Shown here piece after piece: positions 18,732-27,211 of a stretch of 64,000 bases of DNA. The notes beneath the pieces were generated by a model. That model did no database searches. It was not told where the DNA came from and saw nothing but the letters and a program-made list of their open reading frames with translations. Made by a program: the position numbers and the translations under genes. The stretch is from Promethearchaeota archaeon (GTDB lineage: Archaea; Asgardarchaeota; Lokiarchaeia; Sigyniarchaeales; SOKP01). The first letter of the stretch is position 1. Every line of letters begins with the position of its first letter. The stretch lies in the NCBI GenBank assembly GCA_019057795.1, contig JAHLWS010000011.1, forward strand, positions 1-64,000, written 5' to 3'.

Positions 18732-19262
18732 TTATAAATTTTCAATTAATTTTTCTAAAAATTCTTTCCAATCGTTGTCGCTAAAATTTGGAAGACTAAA
18801 TCGAGCGTTAGGATGTGAATATTTATCCAGTTCAACGGTTCGCAGGTGATTTTGAAAGTTCTTTAATCGACTTAAAGTCTGACTTACGTAGTAGACAATA
18901 TGTCCACCAAAAATAGCCATTCTATATTGTCCTTTGCCATCTAAGCCTTTCCAATCTTTATCTACTAGTCTACCTGTAATATTAATCAACGACATATCCC
19001 ATAATTTATCGTCTGGAATTTTACCTTTTACGTACTTGTATGTATGACCCGTAGTAAGGACGTGACAATCTAGTTTCTTTGCTATTTCAATAAAATAGTC
19101 AGCAACTTTCTTTCCATCAAGTTCCCAAGTTAAAGACTCTGAGCCTATGACAAAAAGCTTCTTTTTATCGTCCTTCAAGAAGTTTGCCATGACTTTTGGG
19201 TCAAAAACGGTCGTCCCTTGTTCCGGTCCCGGAATATTGGCTTTTTGATACGGTCTTGTCAT
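18732..19262 (-). CDS. cdhB: CO dehydrogenase epsilon subunit
   Basis: About 176 residues from the ATG at 19262, which has GAGGAAAT nine bases upstream; the frame is open 43 codons further but that extension is AT-rich and not conserved in character. The sequence TRPYQKANIPGPEQGT, the KKLFVIGSESLTWELDG strand and the CHVLTTGHT segment match CdhB, the small subunit that binds the nickel CO dehydrogenase CdhA. Length is usual for the family. It is the first gene of a cdhB-cdhC operon, with the CooT-like gene transcribed away from it. cdhA is missing nearby. Confidence 0.85.
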   Translation of the reverse strand: MTRPYQKANIPGPEQGTTVFDPKVMANFLKDDKKKLFVIGSESLTWELDGKKVADYFIEIAKKLDCHVLTTGHTYKYVKGKIPDDKLWDMSLINITGRLVDKDWKGLDGKGQYRMAIFGGHIVYYVSQTLSRLKNFQNHLRTVELDKYSHPNARFSLPNFSDNDWKEFLEKLIENL

Positions 19263-19374
19263 ATTTACATCAATTTCCTCTGTTAAAGATTTTAGCTGTA
19301 AGTTTAAAATAATTACTATATTTTTATTTATTAAGCGTATTTTAAAAAAGTTGGTTTTATTTAAATTGACCAAA

Positions 19375-19382
19375 TTTATATG
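19375..19382 (+). promoter_or_regulatory. Candidate TATA box for the CooT-like gene
   Basis: TTTATATG lies 41 bases upstream of the start codon at 19416, in the gap shared with the divergent cdhB gene. The spacing would give a short leader. Sequence-only prediction. Confidence 0.35.
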
Positions 19383-19415
19383 TATAAACATTAGAATTAA
19401 AGTGAAATATTAGAC

Positions 19416-19715
19416 ATGTGCGAGTTTAAGATTATAAAGAAAAACGATGGCTCCCAGATATTAGAAGATATTGTAGTTTTATCGTATAACGAAGATAGTG
19501 AATTAATATTCAAAGATGTGATCGGAATGGGGGAAATATTAGAATCAGCCCTCATTTTAGATGTTAACACGTTAAATCAAACATGCATCGTACTGGAACA
19601 TCCTCTTATTAGGAGATTTATTGATATAATTCAAAAAGTTAATAATAAAACAATTTCCAAATCCGAAATTGAAAGTTTCGAAAAGCAATTAGACGATCTC
19701 AAAAAGAACCTTTGA
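19416..19715 (+). CDS. cooT: CooT-family nickel-binding protein
   Basis: The 99-residue protein starts MCEFKI, with the Cys2 that binds nickel in CooT, and continues with the small beta-barrel pattern of the family (ILEDIVVLSYNED, LIFKDVIGMGEILESALILDV). CooT is about 65 residues; here a helical extension of about 35 residues follows. CooT helps load nickel into CO dehydrogenase. The gene is divergent from cdhB-cdhC with about 150 bases between starts, a context that strongly supports nickel delivery to the CODH/ACS clusters. Confidence 0.75.
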   Translation: MCEFKIIKKNDGSQILEDIVVLSYNEDSELIFKDVIGMGEILESALILDVNTLNQTCIVLEHPLIRRFIDIIQKVNNKTISKSEIESFEKQLDDLKKNL

Positions 19716-19825
19716 TTAGTACAAACATTCCCACACGCGTTAATTTTTAAATTAGTGAATCTTCTTATATGAGTATGGAAGCAAGATTTTATGAAGAAGT
19801 AGATGATTTATATATTACCATATAG

Positions 19826-19936
19826 TACTGTTTCTTGTTTACGTATTTAAGTAATCCAACTTCAAATAGTATTTATCAAAAAAGAGGTTATAGACCTGTT
19901 ATTGACGAAAATCACCATAAATTTTTAACAAAATAG
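19826..19936 (+). pseudogene. C-terminal relic of a GNAT acetyltransferase
   Basis: After an in-frame stop at 19823, a 36-codon frame reads YLSNPTSNSIYQKRGYRPV and ends KFLTK at TAG 19934-19936. NPTSNSIYQKxGYxPV is the characteristic closing segment of GNAT N-acetyltransferases (the Asn and Tyr that complete the acetyl-CoA site). The rest of the roughly 150-residue domain is missing upstream. No start codon or ribosome site fits a free-standing peptide. Confidence 0.7.
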
Positions 19937-19956
19937 TATTTTGTTAAGGGGATATT

Positions 19957-21645
19957 TTATGGGGCGTCCCAGCCTCCATTTATTCTAGCATTATCGATAT
20001 CTGCTTGAATACGCTCTCTTAAAGTCACATAATCTGTTTTTGCTACACGATTTAAAGGAAATTCGTCAAGAAAAACAACCAGTGAAGGTCTTTTAAACGC
20101 GGCCATTCCTTTACAATGTTTCATAACTTGTTTTTCTGTTAACTTTTCTCCTTCCTTCAATTTAATGTATGCAACGATACCTTCTGAAAAAACCTCATGT
20201 TTTGCTCCTATAACGCCAACAAACTCAATTTGTGGTAATTCTCCGATAAAAACCTCTACTTCAGGTGGGAAAACTTGATATCCTTTTGGTTTAATAAGAA
20301 ATTTTCTCCGACCTGCTAGATGGAGCCAATCTTTATTATCCTTAAACCCCATATCCCCTGTGTATAATATTCCATCGATAGAAATGGTATTTCGAGTAGC
20401 TTCTTCATTGTTAAAGTATCCCACAAATAATTGTGGTCCAGAATAACAAATCTCTCCAATTTCACCATTAGCCAATTCTTCTCCTGCTGTTCCATCTTCT
20501 TTCATTTGACTTCGAATTGTAAGAGGTGTTATGGGATAATCGTGTCCTAAGCTTTCTAAAATATCGTCAACTGTACCATCTAAAGGAGTATAACTGCAAA
20601 AACCAGAGACTTCGGTTAAACCTAGACCAGATCCAAATTTAGGCGCCATGCTCGAAAGTTTTTCTAGAAATGGACGGTCAACTGACTGTCCTCCATAAAT
20701 AGCATATTTTAACGAACTCAGATCGTAGTTATTGTAATTTGGTAATCGCCATTCCATAACGAACAATGCAGGTATTTGACCAAAAATCGTGACTTTATAT
20801 TTTTGAATGGCGTCCAGAGTATTTGCGGGATTAAAGATATGTAAAACAACACATGTGCCTCCTTTAAACAAAGTCGTCATAAGTTGCTCGGTGGTTCCGC
20901 CTACATGAGAGGGTGGAAGGTTAACAAGCATGAGATCATCATCTTCTACATGAATCCCTTTGGCTAAGCACAAATTTTGGCAAGTAATACCTATATTTGT
21001 TATCATTGCTGGTTTTGGAAATCCAGTGCTTCCAGTTGTAAAAATTATTAAAATAGGATCTTTATCGTCAACCTTAGAACATTCTTCCAAAAAATCCTTC
21101 ATAGTATCTGGATTTTTAATTGCTTCTATATATTCATTTTTTGCTTCCTCTGCAATTTGAAAAGCAGGAATAATTCCATTCCGATACTTATCATCCGGGG
21201 TGCTAAACTGCACGACATATTTTAACCATGTAATTTCTTTTTTAATAGCTGCTCCAATCATTCCAAAATTTGCCGCTGATGTTTTTCCTAAATGGCAATA
21301 CATTTTTGCTTTCTCTTTTAACAATTCCAAATTTCTCATGATTTCTGTTGGCTTTAAGCGTAAGTCTAAAGGAGTCCACATTACCCCGAGCTTAGCGCAA
21401 GCGTAACCTAATACAATATGTTCATAGAGAAAAGGTAAAGATGTTACGAGTATATCTCCTTTTCTAAATCCCATATTATATAGTTTTAACGCCATTGCCA
21501 TGATATTAACATTAAATTCTTTGTAAGTAACTTGTTTTTCAGTATCATATATAATTAAAGCTATTTTATCTGGAGTTTCTTTCGCCCATTTTTCGATTAC
21601 TCCACAAATAGTGTGAGGATATTTATTAAATTCTTCCCAAGACAT
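19957..21645 (-). CDS. AMP-forming acyl-CoA synthetase
   Basis: The 562-residue enzyme activates a carboxylic acid with ATP and CoA. It shows the P-loop-like IIFTTGSTGFPKPAM, the aryl/acyl pocket motif YGGQSVDRP, the YTGDMGF aspartate and the hinge GRRKFLIKPKGYQVFPPEVE. The catalytic C-terminal lysine is in NRVAKTDYV, replacing the commoner PxxxxGK form. Length is usual. The gene is followed upstream by a crotonase on the same strand and a divergent 3-hydroxyacyl-CoA dehydrogenase, so it probably feeds a fatty or aromatic acid into beta-oxidation-type steps. Chain specificity is unknown. Confidence 0.85.
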   Translation of the reverse strand: MSWEEFNKYPHTICGVIEKWAKETPDKIALIIYDTEKQVTYKEFNVNIMAMALKLYNMGFRKGDILVTSLPFLYEHIVLGYACAKLGVMWTPLDLRLKPTEIMRNLELLKEKAKMYCHLGKTSAANFGMIGAAIKKEITWLKYVVQFSTPDDKYRNGIIPAFQIAEEAKNEYIEAIKNPDTMKDFLEECSKVDDKDPILIIFTTGSTGFPKPAMITNIGITCQNLCLAKGIHVEDDDLMLVNLPPSHVGGTTEQLMTTLFKGGTCVVLHIFNPANTLDAIQKYKVTIFGQIPALFVMEWRLPNYNNYDLSSLKYAIYGGQSVDRPFLEKLSSMAPKFGSGLGLTEVSGFCSYTPLDGTVDDILESLGHDYPITPLTIRSQMKEDGTAGEELANGEIGEICYSGPQLFVGYFNNEEATRNTISIDGILYTGDMGFKDNKDWLHLAGRRKFLIKPKGYQVFPPEVEVFIGELPQIEFVGVIGAKHEVFSEGIVAYIKLKEGEKLTEKQVMKHCKGMAAFKRPSLVVFLDEFPLNRVAKTDYVTLRERIQADIDNARINGGWDAP

Positions 21646-21792
21646 TTATTATCATTTCTCATTTATATTTCAAGATATAATAATATAATTTTAGTTCATT
21701 ATTGCTATAAAATTATTCTATTATTGAGAATAAAATTTGGCATACAATGCAAAAAGAAAGCTTTTTAGGTTAAATAGGAAGCATTATTTCGC

Positions 21793-22569
21793 CTATTCAA
21801 ATTTCTTTCGAAAATCTAAGATAAATTTTTTTTTATCTTCGTGTTCATACCACCCAGAAGCAATTTTTTCTATTTCATATGCATCCTTATAAGATTTATC
21901 AAGGAAATGATTGCTGCATAGTTTAATCGCGTTCAATACAGTTTGATTTTTTGAAAAGAGAAAACTCGCTTTTTTCATAGATTCTCCGATTAATTCCTCT
22001 CTACTATCTACAATCTCATCAATTAACCCGATTTCTAAAGCTTTTTCCGCGCTTACTTTTTCACCAAACATAAGCATCTTTTTCGTCCATGGAATCCCAA
22101 TAATCTTTGAAAATAATACTACACAACCGGTACCTGGGAAGATTCCAGAGAGTATTTCTGGCAATTGAAAAAAACTATCTTTAACAGCGATTCGATAATC
22201 GCAACATATTGAGAACACAACGCCTTCGCCCAGCGTTCTACCATTTATAGCACAAATAACCGGTTTTCCGTTAAATAACAATTTACAAATATCTGCAGCA
22301 GTACCTTCGAGATCTCTAACAGCTGCATGATCACTACCATCAATATCATCTAAATCCATTCCTGTGCTGAAAGAAGAGCCGCTGTTTGTTAAAATTAAAC
22401 CTCTAATTTTATCGTTGTTTTGGCAGTATTCAATCGCTTTTTTTAAATATCTTAATTGCTCAATAGTAAAAGCGTTCGATCGATGAACTCTATTGAGTGT
22501 AATCGTGCCAAACCTTTTTTTTACAGAAAAATCAATATTCTCTCCAAAATCTAAATTATTAATAGACAT
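21793..22569 (-). CDS. Enoyl-CoA hydratase/isomerase (crotonase), isomerase-like
   Basis: A 258-residue crotonase with the oxyanion-hole segments FSTGMDLDDI and NGRTLGEGVVFSICCD. The glutamate corresponding to rat hydratase Glu144 is replaced by a hydrophobic residue in EGVVFSICCD, while the second (Glu164) is kept in LPEILSGIFPGTG. Keeping only the latter is typical of delta3-delta2 enoyl-CoA isomerases and some other crotonases. It lies upstream of the acyl-CoA ligase on the same strand, about 150 bases apart, and is divergent from the hydroxyacyl-CoA dehydrogenase. Confidence 0.8.
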   Translation of the reverse strand: MSINNLDFGENIDFSVKKRFGTITLNRVHRSNAFTIEQLRYLKKAIEYCQNNDKIRGLILTNSGSSFSTGMDLDDIDGSDHAAVRDLEGTAADICKLLFNGKPVICAINGRTLGEGVVFSICCDYRIAVKDSFFQLPEILSGIFPGTGCVVLFSKIIGIPWTKKMLMFGEKVSAEKALEIGLIDEIVDSREELIGESMKKASFLFSKNQTVLNAIKLCSNHFLDKSYKDAYEIEKIASGWYEHEDKKKFILDFRKKFE

Positions 22570-22660
22570 AAATAAAATTTATTTTCTTTCAATAAAAAGT
22601 AATTATTATTAAAAATCCCCTCTAACTAATAATAAGAATAATTTTAAATAGCTGAATAAA

Positions 22661-23605
22661 ATGGAACTTGATAAAATAAAACGCATATTGGTTGTAGGTG
22701 CTGGCACGATGGGACACGCCATTGCACAAGTCTATGCTACTGCCGGGTTTGAAGTGGATCTTGTAGATTTAAATCAAGAGGTTCTTGATAATGCCATGAA
22801 TAAGATTAAATCAAACCTTTCTTTGTTGGTAGAGTATAAGCATGTAAAAAGTGGTGAAATTTCAAATATTTTGAATCGTATCCATCCATCTACCGATTTA
22901 AAAGTTGCTGCCCAAAATTGCGATTTAGTTTTAGAAGCAGTTTCTGAAGATCGTAACGTAAAGCGAGATGTTTTTTCTCAATTAAATGAATTCTGCTCTG
23001 AAGATATTATTTTAGCAAGCAATACTTCTGAATTAAATATATTCAACGTCGCAAAAGTTAAAAATCCGAAACGCTTGGTAATCCACCATTGGTTTCATCC
23101 GCCATACATTATTCCTTTAGTTGAAATAGTAGCTGGGCGTAAAACTTCTTCTGAAGTCATCGATATTTCGTTTAATCTTCTGAAGTCAATTGGTAAAAAA
23201 CCTCTAATCTTAAAAAAGTTCACGAATGCTTTTGTTGTTAATAAAATCCAGCAAGCAATTAATTCTGCGGTCTTTTCTCTTTTAATAAAAGGCATAGCTT
23301 CTCCAGAAGAAATTGACATGGCAATTAAGAACAGTTTAGGCGTACGTTTGCCGTTTGCTGGAGTAGTACAAAATCTTGATTTTGTAGGACTCGATGTTGT
23401 ATATGATATTATCAAGAATATGGGCGGCTTGGATCTCGTGCTACTTAGGGAGAAAGTGAAGAATGGGCAATTAGGTGCTAAAACATCAAAAGGTTTTTAC
23501 GATTACCAAGGTCGAACTGAAGAAGAAATCCTTACTAAGAGGGATAAACTCTATTTGCAAATGCTCGAATTTCTTAAACAAAAGAACGCATTTGAACCAA
23601 TTTAA
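22661..23605 (+). CDS. 3-hydroxyacyl-CoA dehydrogenase
   Basis: The 314-residue protein has an N-terminal Rossmann domain starting KRILVVGAGTMGHAIAQV, the SNTSELNI segment and the catalytic-histidine region VIHHWFHPPYIIPLVEI, followed by the helical dimerisation domain ending GAKTSKGFYDY. It oxidises 3-hydroxyacyl-CoA to 3-ketoacyl-CoA with NAD. Length is that of stand-alone HAD/HBD enzymes (about 280-320), without a fused crotonase. It is divergent from the crotonase and ligase genes and probably works with them. The start ATG directly precedes the nucleotide-binding strand. Confidence 0.9.
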   Translation: MELDKIKRILVVGAGTMGHAIAQVYATAGFEVDLVDLNQEVLDNAMNKIKSNLSLLVEYKHVKSGEISNILNRIHPSTDLKVAAQNCDLVLEAVSEDRNVKRDVFSQLNEFCSEDIILASNTSELNIFNVAKVKNPKRLVIHHWFHPPYIIPLVEIVAGRKTSSEVIDISFNLLKSIGKKPLILKKFTNAFVVNKIQQAINSAVFSLLIKGIASPEEIDMAIKNSLGVRLPFAGVVQNLDFVGLDVVYDIIKNMGGLDLVLLREKVKNGQLGAKTSKGFYDYQGRTEEEILTKRDKLYLQMLEFLKQKNAFEPI

Positions 23606-23667
23606 AGAAAAACAATAATTTTCACTTAATAAAAAAATTATAATATTGAAATTGTAATGAATTTAAA

Positions 23668-25785
23668 ATGCCTAAAACACTAGATGCTTTTATCGAGGAT
23701 AAAAATACCAATTTAATTAGAAAAAGGGATTTAAAAAGATCTTCAAATCTAAAAAAAGAATTCAATGAAATCAATCAACACCTTTATGCAAAATTAAAAC
23801 ACACGGAAACTGATACAAGAGCTCGTTCAAAAGAAATTTTAAAACTAATTTTATGTAAGTTAGTTGATGAAATAAGTAATTCTTTACCTAATTCTATCAT
23901 GTCGTTTAGCATTGGACAGGACGAAACAGAGAAAGAATTATTCGATCGGCTTCAGAAATTCTTTAAGGAGAATCTAAAAGATAAATATAAGAATCTCATT
24001 GATGAAAATGAAAGAATCAATTTAAACAAAGAGTTGGTCTTTTTAATTGTTGAAAAATTACAAAGAATATCTCTTCTTGAATCTTCTAAAGATGTTTTGG
24101 CCGATACTTTTGAGATATTTGTAAGTAGATTATTAAAAGAAGAAGGAGGGCAATTCTTTACTCCCGCGAGTATAATTAAATTTATGGTGCGCTATTTAAA
24201 TCCCGAAACGGATTCTAAGATTATAGATCCTGCGTGTGGACATGGTGGTTTTCTATTAGAATGCAAAGACCTCTTATGGTCAAAAATTGAACAGAAATAC
24301 GGAGCTCAAATAGATATTATAAAAAAAAAGGAAATAGAAGTTATATCCGATCTCTATGGAATTGATAAGGATTCATATCTAGCAAAAATCTGTAATTTAT
24401 ACCTAGATATAATAAGTCAGGGTAAATCTAATATATTTTGCGATGATTCTCTGGATCCTAATAACTATAGTAAAGAAACCTCAGATGCAATAAAAAATAA
24501 ACATTTCAATTTTGTGGTTACTAATCCCCCTTTTGGCGCAAAAATACCCGTTGATAATAAGGAACTTTTAAAAAAGTATGCTTTAGCACATAAGTGGGAC
24601 TATAAAGATAATTTATGGGTTAAGCAAAATAAGTTAGTTAAAAAGCAACCACCTCAGATTCTATTTATAGAAAGATGTGTACAACTATTAAAAGACGGTG
24701 GAAAATTAGGAATTGTTTTACCAGAAGGCCTTTTTGGAAATCCTTCAAATAGATATATCTGGGAGTATTTACGGAGTAAAGGTAAGATAATAGGAATTAT
24801 TAGTTTAGATCAGAACACATTTCAGCCTTACACTTGTAATAAAACTAGTATTCTCTTCTTTCAAAAATTAAAAAATATTCCCAAGAATTATAAAATTGAT
24901 TTTGGAATTGTTGACAATGTTGGCCACGATAAAGATGGAAAAGTTTTGTATAAATTAAATAAGGATGGCAGTAGAAAATATGATAAGAGTAAAAATCCGA
25001 TTGTCAATAATGAATTAATTAATTTACACCTTAAAATTAATGAAAGTGCTGAATTCAGCTACTTAGAAGACCAAAAAGTTTTCAAATTAAGTTTAAATCA
25101 GATAAAAAACAATATATTCATACCTAACTATTACACAGGCGTAGAAAAAACTCTTAAATCTTTAGAAAATAATAAGGACTTTCAATTGGTATCTATAGGT
25201 GGATTAGTTAAAAAAGGAATAATCTACACAAAAAATAAAGGATACTTACCAAGAGGAGACGAAATTGGCTCACATGTTTATGGTTTAGGCGATATTCCGT
25301 TTATCCGAACTAGCGAAATTAATAATTGGGAAGTCGATCTAAATTCACATAAAAAGACTTCCAACGAAGTATACGACCAATTTAAAGATAAACAGAATAT
25401 TGAAATTGGAGACATTCTGTTAGTAAAGGATGGCGGTCCAAATCTAATTGGAAATACGGCATTTATTACTGAGTTAGATACAAGAATTATTATCCAGAGC
25501 CACATATTTCAGATAAAAACTCTTAAAAATAACGAGAATATTGATTCTTACCTTTTATTATACCTTCTAAATCTTGACATTGTTCAAAAGCAAATAAAAG
25601 CAATAACCTTCGTTCAAGGCACTATTGCTACAATTGGTAATAGAATAATGGATGTAATTTTGCCAATTCCCTCTGAGATTAATAAAAACAAGGAAATTTC
25701 AAAATATATTAAAGAAATTATTGATAATAAAACAGAAATAAGAAAGAAAATAAATAGACTCTCTATTAACTATTTCAGTGATTAA
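23668..25785 (+). CDS. Type I-like N6-adenine DNA methylase fused to a specificity-like domain
   Basis: The 705 residues combine an HsdM-like methylase and an HsdS-like end. A helical N-terminal domain leads to GGQFFTPASIIKFMV, the SAM motif IDPACGHGGFLLE and the catalytic TNPPFG. From about residue 500 the sequence resembles a target-recognition domain: GDIPFIRTSEINNW, IEIGDILLVKDGG, then a long terminal helix (ISKYIKEIIDNKTEIRKKI). No HsdR or other nuclease gene is adjacent. It could be an orphan methylase setting epigenetic marks or a remnant of a defence system. A GNAT gene follows immediately. Confidence 0.8.
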   Translation: MPKTLDAFIEDKNTNLIRKRDLKRSSNLKKEFNEINQHLYAKLKHTETDTRARSKEILKLILCKLVDEISNSLPNSIMSFSIGQDETEKELFDRLQKFFKENLKDKYKNLIDENERINLNKELVFLIVEKLQRISLLESSKDVLADTFEIFVSRLLKEEGGQFFTPASIIKFMVRYLNPETDSKIIDPACGHGGFLLECKDLLWSKIEQKYGAQIDIIKKKEIEVISDLYGIDKDSYLAKICNLYLDIISQGKSNIFCDDSLDPNNYSKETSDAIKNKHFNFVVTNPPFGAKIPVDNKELLKKYALAHKWDYKDNLWVKQNKLVKKQPPQILFIERCVQLLKDGGKLGIVLPEGLFGNPSNRYIWEYLRSKGKIIGIISLDQNTFQPYTCNKTSILFFQKLKNIPKNYKIDFGIVDNVGHDKDGKVLYKLNKDGSRKYDKSKNPIVNNELINLHLKINESAEFSYLEDQKVFKLSLNQIKNNIFIPNYYTGVEKTLKSLENNKDFQLVSIGGLVKKGIIYTKNKGYLPRGDEIGSHVYGLGDIPFIRTSEINNWEVDLNSHKKTSNEVYDQFKDKQNIEIGDILLVKDGGPNLIGNTAFITELDTRIIIQSHIFQIKTLKNNENIDSYLLLYLLNLDIVQKQIKAITFVQGTIATIGNRIMDVILPIPSEINKNKEISKYIKEIIDNKTEIRKKINRLSINYFSD

Positions 25786-25786
25786 A

Positions 25787-26230
25787 ATGAAGATAGAACT
25801 TTTTACTATGCGATACTACCACGAAATTATTGATCTTTGGAAAAGAACAGGAATAGAAATAAGCTCATCAGACACACGAGACGAGATAGCAAGGATTCTA
25901 AAACGAAACCCTGATCTATTTTTAATTGGTAAGGAAAACGAAAAAGTTATAGCCGTAGTAATGGGGGCTTTTGATGGAAGAAGGGGTTATGTGCACCATC
26001 TTGCTATAGATCCAGATTATCAAAAAAAAAAGTATGGCAAAATGATGATGGACGAATTAATTGAGAAGTTTCAAATAAAAAAAGTACACAAAGTTCACTT
26101 ATTTATCGAGAAAAATAATAAAGAAGTAGTAGATTTTTATAGGAAATTAGGATGGGAAGTTAGAGATGATTTAATTATGATGAGCTTTGTCCCGGATAAA
26201 AGATTATATAAAAGAGACATTGAAATTTAA
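25787..26230 (+). CDS. GNAT-family N-acetyltransferase
   Basis: About 147 residues from the ATG at 25787, one base after the methylase stop; a GTG at 25778 overlapping that stop is also possible. It has the GNAT core: VIAVVMGAFDG, VHHLAIDPDYQKKKYGKMMM (acetyl-CoA pyrophosphate loop, with QKKKYG in place of QxxGxG/A) and the closing FYRKLGWEVRDDLIMM. The tight junction implies cotranscription with the DNA methylase. The acceptor is unknown. It is unlike the GNAT relic at 19.8 kb in its closing segment. Confidence 0.8.
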   Translation: MKIELFTMRYYHEIIDLWKRTGIEISSSDTRDEIARILKRNPDLFLIGKENEKVIAVVMGAFDGRRGYVHHLAIDPDYQKKKYGKMMMDELIEKFQIKKVHKVHLFIEKNNKEVVDFYRKLGWEVRDDLIMMSFVPDKRLYKRDIEI

Positions 26231-26445
26231 AATTTCTATTTTTTAACCATCATCATACTTTTTTTTAGATTATAATACATAAGTTTTCTTATTTCCTTTT
26301 TTATCGTAGATGAAAAATAAATTATCCAGACTTGTTTGAACTTATTGATAAATACACATAAATAGTTAAAAAAGAGGAGAAATAAAAGCTAAACTCCTTA
26401 ATTTTTTTTTACTTTATTTATAGTTAAATAGAAATCTAAGAAAAG

Positions 26446-26453
26446 TTTAAATA
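26446..26453 (+). promoter_or_regulatory. Candidate TATA box, probably leaderless transcript
   Basis: TTTAAATA begins 29 bases upstream of the ATG at 26475, which would place transcription start at or next to the start codon. The same element and distance occur ahead of the gene at 40530. Confidence 0.4.
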
Positions 26454-26474
26454 TTTTGACGAAAATGTTAGTAT

Positions 26475-26999
26475 ATGAATGAAACTGCTGATTTACCATG
26501 GACTAAAAAAGATATTTGGCTAAATCTAATTGCGATAATTGTTTTAATGGGATTAGCTACCTATATGATTTTTGTAAAATCTTGGGTATTGTTGATTATT
26601 TATTGGTTAATTTGGATTCTTTATTTTACTGTTGGTCGATATGTCACCTGCCATCATTGTGATTTTTTAGGTAAAGCTTGTTGTTCTTGGTGTATGGGGA
26701 AAATAGGAGGTAAACTATATAAACGCTCAGAAAAAAAAAATTTTGTAGAAAACGGAATGTGGAAAGTTTTTGTTTTTGCGTTATCGTTCTTGTTTATTGC
26801 CGAGCTTTTACCCATTATTCTGTATTTATATGAATTATTCACTAATGGTCTTAATCTTCTTGATTGGTTGCTGTTAATCATATATTTTATAATATTTATA
26901 GTTATGAATGCGATTCATTTAACTTTTGGATGTAACAGATGCCCTACTGTAGATTGCCCTTTTAATAGAAAAAAGAAAAAAACGGGATCGGTGCAATAA
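26475..26999 (+). CDS. Four-helix membrane protein with cysteine motifs
   Basis: The 174-residue protein has four predicted membrane segments (about 14-33, 37-55, 96-118 and 130-152). After segment two comes the loop YVTCHHCDFLGKACCSWCMG, and after segment four a tail with GCNRCPTVDCPFN. The two clusters would lie on the same side of the membrane and could together bind zinc or an iron-sulfur cluster. I know this type only as an uncharacterised prokaryotic membrane protein. It stands alone with its own promoter-like element. Confidence 0.7.
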   Translation: MNETADLPWTKKDIWLNLIAIIVLMGLATYMIFVKSWVLLIIYWLIWILYFTVGRYVTCHHCDFLGKACCSWCMGKIGGKLYKRSEKKNFVENGMWKVFVFALSFLFIAELLPIILYLYELFTNGLNLLDWLLLIIYFIIFIVMNAIHLTFGCNRCPTVDCPFNRKKKKTGSVQ

Positions 27000-27055
27000 C
27001 TAACGAGAATTAATTGATAACTCTTTCTATATATAATTATTCAATTATATATATT

Positions 27056-27142
27056 TCTTTCAAATACCCTCGAATAATTGAAATCATACCAGAGTTGCCA
27101 AAATCCGTAGTGGGTAAAATTTTAAGAAGAGAACTTCGATAA
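27056..27142 (+). pseudogene. C-terminal relic of an acyl-CoA synthetase
   Basis: A plus-strand frame reads SFKYPRIIEII followed by PELPKSVVGKILRRELR and a TAA at 27140-27142. This is the diagnostic end of AMP-forming acyl-CoA synthetases, including the catalytic lysine in GKILRREL. The enzyme body (over 450 residues) is absent upstream, where only AT-rich DNA and a short open lead-in from 27014 are found. It does not match the end of either intact ligase in the window closely enough to be a recent copy. Confidence 0.75.
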
Positions 27143-27211
27143 TAATTAAAAAAACATATTTTATTCCTTCTTTTTCGTCAATATTAGATAATAAAAAAAA
27201 AAGATTAATTT

